Below are positions 61,691 to 64,000 of a stretch of DNA of 64,000 bases, in pieces. Source of the DNA: Larimichthys crocea (taxonomy: Eukaryota > Chordata > Actinopteri > Sciaenidae); assembly GCF_000972845.2 (NCBI RefSeq), contig NC_040016.1:23065415-23129414 (forward strand). Direction: 5' to 3'. The notes under the pieces were generated by a model. It was not told the origin of the DNA and did no database searches. It saw only the letters and a list, made by a program, of their open reading frames with translations. The stretch's first letter is position 1. The number at the start of each line of letters is the position of its first letter. The translations under genes were made by a program, and so were the position numbers.

Positions 61691-63651
61691 TCCTGCAGAG
61701 ACTCGACTGTGCGTCCATTCAAAGGGAGGCGGCGCCCCCTGCAGGACGTCCTGCAGCTCTGCAGGTGAGTTCACTGAACAATAAAGATCGACGAGAAGTC
61801 ATGATGACGTCATGATTTAACCAGAATCAATGATTATTAACATTGTGTAATGTATCATATTTCTATTGCTTTTCATTTCTCTCTCCAGTTTTATTCTTTG
61901 TTGTGATGAGCTGAGCTGTTTTATGATGAACTTTAAGTATAAATCTGTTTTCAACAGATATGATGATACATTATGTGTCCACAGCAGAAGGTTGATAATA
62001 AATAACTCATGCTGGTGTTAAAGAGTCTGACTCTCCTTGTTGAATAAATTCAGTCCTCGGTTTCTCTCGCTGTCGTCCAGGCGAGCGCCGAGCTGCAGCC
62101 TGCAGATGTTTTCACACTCAACATCTGTCGACTCGACGCCGACGCAGACTTTGGTGAGAAGACAGTCCCAGGCTTCACCGCACAGAAACATGAACGCTGT
62201 GTCCGTGCTGAGTGTGTGTTTTTATTCTGCGTTCGCTCGGCGTGCAGGTTTCGCGGTGACGGGTCACGTGGACGGAGCCGGAAGAAGTCACGTGTTCGTC
62301 AGCGAGGTGGACCCGCTGGGACTGTCGGCCGGAGAAGGTGGGACCTCTGAAAGCGTCACAGCTCGTTGTTTAATTAACGTGTGTGATATGTAATGCTGGT
62401 TCTGGACAGCAGAGGGCAGCGACGACTCTTCTGTGAAGGAGCAGACAGAGACTTCCTGTTTGATTCATTTAAATCATGTTCCCATCAGGCCTCAGGGCAG
62501 GAGACGAAGTCCTGGCTGTGAACGGAGCCGCCGTGTCCGGACTGGACCTGGACCTGATGCAGAGTCTCTTCAGCCACCAGAAGCTCCAGCTGCTCCTCAG
62601 GAGAGACGAGTTCTCCGACCCAGAGGAGTCCACCGCTGTCATGTGGCCCGACCCCGGTGACCCCTGCCAGCCCCCGACACCGCCTGACCTCCAGACCTGG
62701 ACCAGCGGCACCATAAGGACCAACTCAGGTTGGTAAACACGAGAATTCTCGTTCTAAGTGTCTGACAGCCGAACAGAACCGACAGAAAATACAGAGAGAT
62801 TTACGACGTACCACAAAGGTCCTGAACGCTGAACCGAAGTCCGTATTTAACAGGAGCTTCAGCGTCAGGTCAGCTGCAGCTCCCAGAGGAGCTTCGACCT
62901 GTAGAAGAAACGCTCGCTCAGAGCTGAGTCAGACAGACTGAGGACAGAGGCTGCACCCCCAGAGGATTCTGGGAAAACTGTGTGCACGACTGTAAAGGTT
63001 CAAAACCCGGTTCACACGTTTGTTTCATGTGCTGCCAGAGGTCAGAGGTCGGGAAGGGTCCAGAACGTAACCAGAACCTGCTCTTGATCTTTACAGACTC
63101 TTCTTCTCCAGACGGCGTCCTGCTTCCTGCTTTTGACGACGTTTCATTGAAACCGGCTGAAGACGCCGAGCTGCAGAACCAGGTGAGACGCTCGGCGCTT
63201 CTGAACCCACCTGCAGAAATCCCTTCCCACAATCCTCCTGTGCCCCCTGCAGCTCAGACACCTCCTGTGTCACGTGACCTGTGCTCAGCTGTTAATCCAG
63301 GCTTACAGCCTCGGAGGTGTTTGTCTGCGAAGACCTGAGAGGGATTAATGGCGTCCACGGGAAAGCAGACACACCTCGTACATGTTGCTCCTGAGCAGCT
63401 CCTCCTCTGGGAATGGCCCTCGAAGGGGACCTCTGACCTCTCCTGAGGCCTCCCCCTCATCGTGCTCTCTGACCATGGGCGCTCTGTGCTGGGTGCTGCC
63501 TCTGGAGGAGGACGAGGAGATGCTGGAGGAGGAGCAGCAGCAGGAGGAGGGAGGGGAAGCGTTTCCCGGTGCGGGTCTGGCGGAGCGGCTGCTGGAAGAG
63601 GCGACCTGCTGCCTGAGCCGGCAGCAGCACAGCGAGGGCCTCGTCCTGCTG
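48908..63651 (+). CDS. tiam2: Rac guanine-exchange factor TIAM2 (5' two-thirds; DH-PH beyond window)
   Basis: Recognised exons: 48908-50026 (coding part), 50510-50969, 51055-51230, 52820-53044, 56051-56236, 56306-56452, then RBD/PDZ exons 61699-61764, 62081-62153, 62248-62337, 62489-62728, 63097-63182 and a tentative 63448-63651. The first six join in phase to 771 codons. They encode an MGN myristoylation start, a Ser/Gly-rich N-terminus, an acidic stretch and the PH-CC-Ex domain that targets TIAM proteins to membranes and partners. The PDZ exons also join in phase. TIAM1/2 activate Rac1 through a C-terminal DH-PH module, which must lie to the right. PH-CC-Ex motifs ([43 protein letters not shown]) agree better with TIAM2 than TIAM1. 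The Ras-binding domain is only partly recoverable here. Teleost a/b co-orthologues were not distinguished. Confidence 0.92.
50510..50969 (+). CDS. tiam2: tiam2 exon: acidic linker and start of the PH domain
   Basis: It reads [18 protein letters not shown], then [15 protein letters not shown], an [13 protein letters not shown] acidic run, and [20 protein letters not shown], then [13 protein letters not shown]. The RRKW..YWV.LKG turn is the N-terminal PH signature of TIAM proteins. It ends in phase 1 before GTACGC. Confidence 0.93.
51055..51230 (+). CDS. tiam2: tiam2 exon: PH domain middle
   Basis: It reads [20 protein letters not shown], then [20 protein letters not shown] and [15 protein letters not shown]. 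These are the most diagnostic TIAM2-like residues of the window. Donor CAG|GTGAGG, phase 0. Confidence 0.96.
51231..52819 (+). other. tiam2: tiam2 intron within the PH domain
   Basis: 1.6 kb with no second gene. The stretch 52130-52330 (CCGGCTAATTACTGCAAC, CTCTTAATGACAACG) has several TAAT sites in GC-balanced sequence and could be a conserved non-coding element. Confidence 0.5.
52820..53044 (+). CDS. tiam2: tiam2 exon: PH C-helix and coiled coil
   Basis: It reads [20 protein letters not shown] (PH C-terminal helix with the invariant Trp), then [20 protein letters not shown] and [20 protein letters not shown] (CC). 75 codons, phase 0 at both ends. Confidence 0.96.
54413..54786. repeat. 18-19-bp AAACTACAACTACAGGTT minisatellite
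   Basis: About 20 copies of AAAACTACAACTACAGGTT with AGCTACAG and TTTAAA/TTCAAA variants. Mixed variants suggest shuffling by unequal exchange. Confidence 0.95.
54940..55008 (-). mobile_element. hAT (Charlie-like) terminal fragment
   Basis: On the minus strand it begins CACTGGTTCCCAAAGGGG, then GGGGAACCCCCGGGAGGTCG and CAAGGCAGCAAAGGAGGGG. This is the terminus pattern of Charlie-type hAT elements (CAGTGGTTCCCAAA...GGGTCGC). The other end was not found. Confidence 0.55.
56051..56236 (+). CDS. tiam2: tiam2 exon: CC-Ex subdomain
   Basis: It reads [20 protein letters not shown], then [20 protein letters not shown] and [19 protein letters not shown]. It is nearly colinear with TIAM2 Ex. 62 codons, phase 0/0, donor TTG|GTAAGA. 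Confidence 0.97.
56306..56452 (+). CDS. tiam2: tiam2 exon: after Ex, before the RBD
   Basis: It reads [20 protein letters not shown], then [20 protein letters not shown] and RDRKHSTSQ. It matches the CSRD...SSLK.LD...KRPS.TQ segment of TIAM2 and ends CAG|GTAATT in phase 0. It is rich in Arg/Ser and offers possible phosphorylation sites. Confidence 0.93.
56697..56862. repeat. 16-bp AATATCAGGGTCCCAC minisatellite
   Basis: About ten copies of (C)ACAATATCAGGGTCCC with occasional ACGGTATC/ACAGTATC. Confidence 0.95.
58483..59058. repeat. GAGCTAACAGCAGCTAACA minisatellite, irregular
   Basis: Units of CAGCTAACAGACTGAGCTAA and ATGAGCTAACAG. From about 58580 to 59020 many copies carry single-base gaps or insertions (for example GAGCTACATAGCACGGTTAA). 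Confidence 0.92.
59319..59706. repeat. 25-bp minisatellite with AGGTCA/GGGTCA half-sites
   Basis: The unit is GGGTCA, then CCTGATCAC, AGGTCA and GTGT. Consecutive units create AGGTCAGTGTGGGTCA (direct repeat with 4-bp spacer) at 59565, 59590, 59665 and 59690, plus variants. About 15 copies in all. Several between 59380 and 59520 have missing bases. Confidence 0.95.
60094..60118. repeat. (GT)n microsatellite
   Basis: About 12 GT units. Confidence 0.9.
60345..60845. repeat. 15-bp GCTAACGTAACTCCA minisatellite
   Basis: About 33 copies, some replaced by GCTGCCGTAACTCCA or a 9-bp short form GCTGTAACTCCA-like unit. All lengths are multiples of 3, so frames on both strands remain open for about 180 codons (ANVTP on +, AGVTL on -). 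Confidence 0.97.
61181..61325. repeat. 24-27-bp GAGGAGAACAGAGGAGCACA minisatellite
   Basis: About six copies of GAGGAGAACAGAGGAGCACA plus AAGA, purine-only on the + strand. Confidence 0.95.
61646..61688. repeat. (GT)n microsatellite beside an exon acceptor
   Basis: About 21 GT units ending 10 bp before the 61699 exon. Confidence 0.95.
61699..61764 (+). CDS. tiam2: tiam2 candidate exon: Ras-binding-domain fragment
   Basis: 66 nt between TCCTCCTGCAG and GTGAGT. In the frame entered at phase 2 it reads [21 protein letters not shown], resembling the RBD start of TIAM1/2 (TV.RP.....D.L.L.C). In the phase 0 frame, the one that fits both the upstream and the 62081 exon directly, it reads [17 protein letters not shown] without homology. 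So either intervening RBD exons are missing from this sequence or the exon is decayed. Confidence 0.5.
62081..62153 (+). CDS. tiam2: tiam2 exon: end of RBD and start of PDZ
   Basis: After GTCGTCCAG it reads [20 protein letters not shown], then DADF, parallel to EIEVFPLNVYDVQL...CDF of TIAM2. Phase 0 in, phase 1 out (TTTG|GTGAGA). Confidence 0.8.
62248..62337 (+). CDS. tiam2: tiam2 exon: PDZ core
   Basis: It reads [20 protein letters not shown], then [16 protein letters not shown] is the carboxylate-binding GLGF-type loop and [12 protein letters not shown] the following PDZ strand and turn. 90 nt, phase 1/1. Confidence 0.93.
62489..62728 (+). CDS. tiam2: tiam2 exon: end of PDZ and linker
   Basis: It reads [20 protein letters not shown], then [18 protein letters not shown], matching LRKGNEIMTLNGEAVSDLDL of TIAM2. 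A linker follows ([20 protein letters not shown]). 240 nt, phase 1/1, donor TCAG|GTTGGT. Confidence 0.93.
63097..63182 (+). CDS. tiam2: tiam2 exon: PDZ-DH linker
   Basis: After TCTTTACAG it reads [20 protein letters not shown], then EDAELQNQ. Phase 1 in, 0 out (CAG|GTGAGA). No domain; supported by splice sites and phase. Confidence 0.65.
63448..63651 (+). CDS. tiam2: tiam2 tentative exon: acidic linker before DH
   Basis: A phase 0 frame after ACCTCTCCTGAG reads [20 protein letters not shown], then [19 protein letters not shown] and [20 protein letters not shown], to a GTAAAC donor at 63652. The ALCRSF.. segment that precedes DH in TIAM2 may correspond to ATCCLSRQ. The acceptor is uncertain. 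Confidence 0.45.
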
Positions 63652-64000
63652 GTAAACTAGTCGCTGCTGGTCTTTGGTGTTTGCTTGTTGCTCTGTCGTC
63701 GGAGCACTGGGCCTGTAAACCTCCAGACACTGACACTGCACCGAGCTCTGAGCGCAACAAACTGGGCTAACTGGGCTTGTTGTAACAAGATTCAGTTTTT
63801 TGGGGTAACTGTAATATTATTATGTAATGTGTCACCTGGTGCTGGTGACGTGTGAAGTGTGTGTCCTGCTGCTGTGTTGATGAACCCATGAGAAGGTTCT
63901 GGGTGAGCCGTGTAGCTGAACGTTATGAAACGCTGTGAACTTCATCAGAGTTACGGCCGGTCGCCTCTGAAACGTTCCTGTCATGATGAAATGCACATCA
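63652..64000 (+). other. tiam2: tiam2 intron, runs off the window
   Basis: No exon seen. The DH-PH catalytic exons are expected to the right of the window. Confidence 0.6.

Larger units (their letters stand above)
56453..61698 (+). other. tiam2: tiam2 intronic region with four tandem arrays
   Basis: 5.2 kb in which the first RBD exon is expected from other TIAM proteins but I could not find it. It holds the arrays at 56697, 58483, 59319 and 60345 and a GT tract at 60094. Confidence 0.5.

Overview
The window is vertebrate nuclear DNA, almost certainly from a teleost (ray-finned) fish. The evidence is split genes with GT-AG introns, one AT-AC U12-type intron, abundant CA/GT microsatellites and minisatellites, a fish-type NLR gene (PYD-FISNA-NACHT-LRR-B30.2), an E2F6 gene fused to a THAP domain, hAT and LINE relics, and no prokaryotic gene organisation. 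I reconstructed four protein-coding genes, all on the + strand, by joining exons with matching splice phase.

(1) 3360-14319: a complete four-exon endothelin precursor (149 aa), probably edn4. It has a signal peptide, a KR-C processing site, a 21-residue endothelin with the 1-3-11-15 cysteine pattern, the VPYG junction and an endothelin-like repeat. (2) 20649-25397: a six-exon NLR immune receptor (about 996 aa). A 281-bp hAT-type MITE with a perfect 8-bp target duplication has landed in the last codons of its B30.2 exon and supplies a new stop codon. (3) 26297-31294: nine-exon e2f6 (about 384 aa) with an N-terminal THAP zinc finger, E2F winged helix, coiled coil/marked box and a U12-type AT-AC intron. 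Two E2F consensus sites flank an E-box just upstream. (4) 48908-63651, continuing past the right edge: tiam2, a Rac guanine-exchange factor. It shows the MGN myristoylation start, a long Ser/Gly-rich N-terminus, PH-CC-Ex, a fragment of the Ras-binding domain and the PDZ domain. The catalytic DH-PH part must lie to the right.

The genes are not an operon or a pathway. The linkage of endothelin and tiam2 fits human 6q24-q25, where TIAM2 lies near HIVEP2/PHACTR2, relatives of genes that flank other endothelin loci. This is the main reason for preferring edn4. The 32-48 kb interval holds no convincing gene.

The remaining sequence is unusually rich in tandem arrays: GGTCYT-type arrays in both THAP-side introns of e2f6, a 22-bp array with an 88-bp higher-order repeat at 35.7-37.2 kb, about 29 copies of a 47-bp unit at 45.75-47.12 kb, and several arrays in tiam2 introns. 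One of these is a 25-bp unit that carries nuclear-receptor DR4-like half-sites. Two tiam2 intronic arrays contain many single-base irregularities that look like unpolished assembly. I found no prokaryotic-style defence system, CRISPR array or RNA gene.
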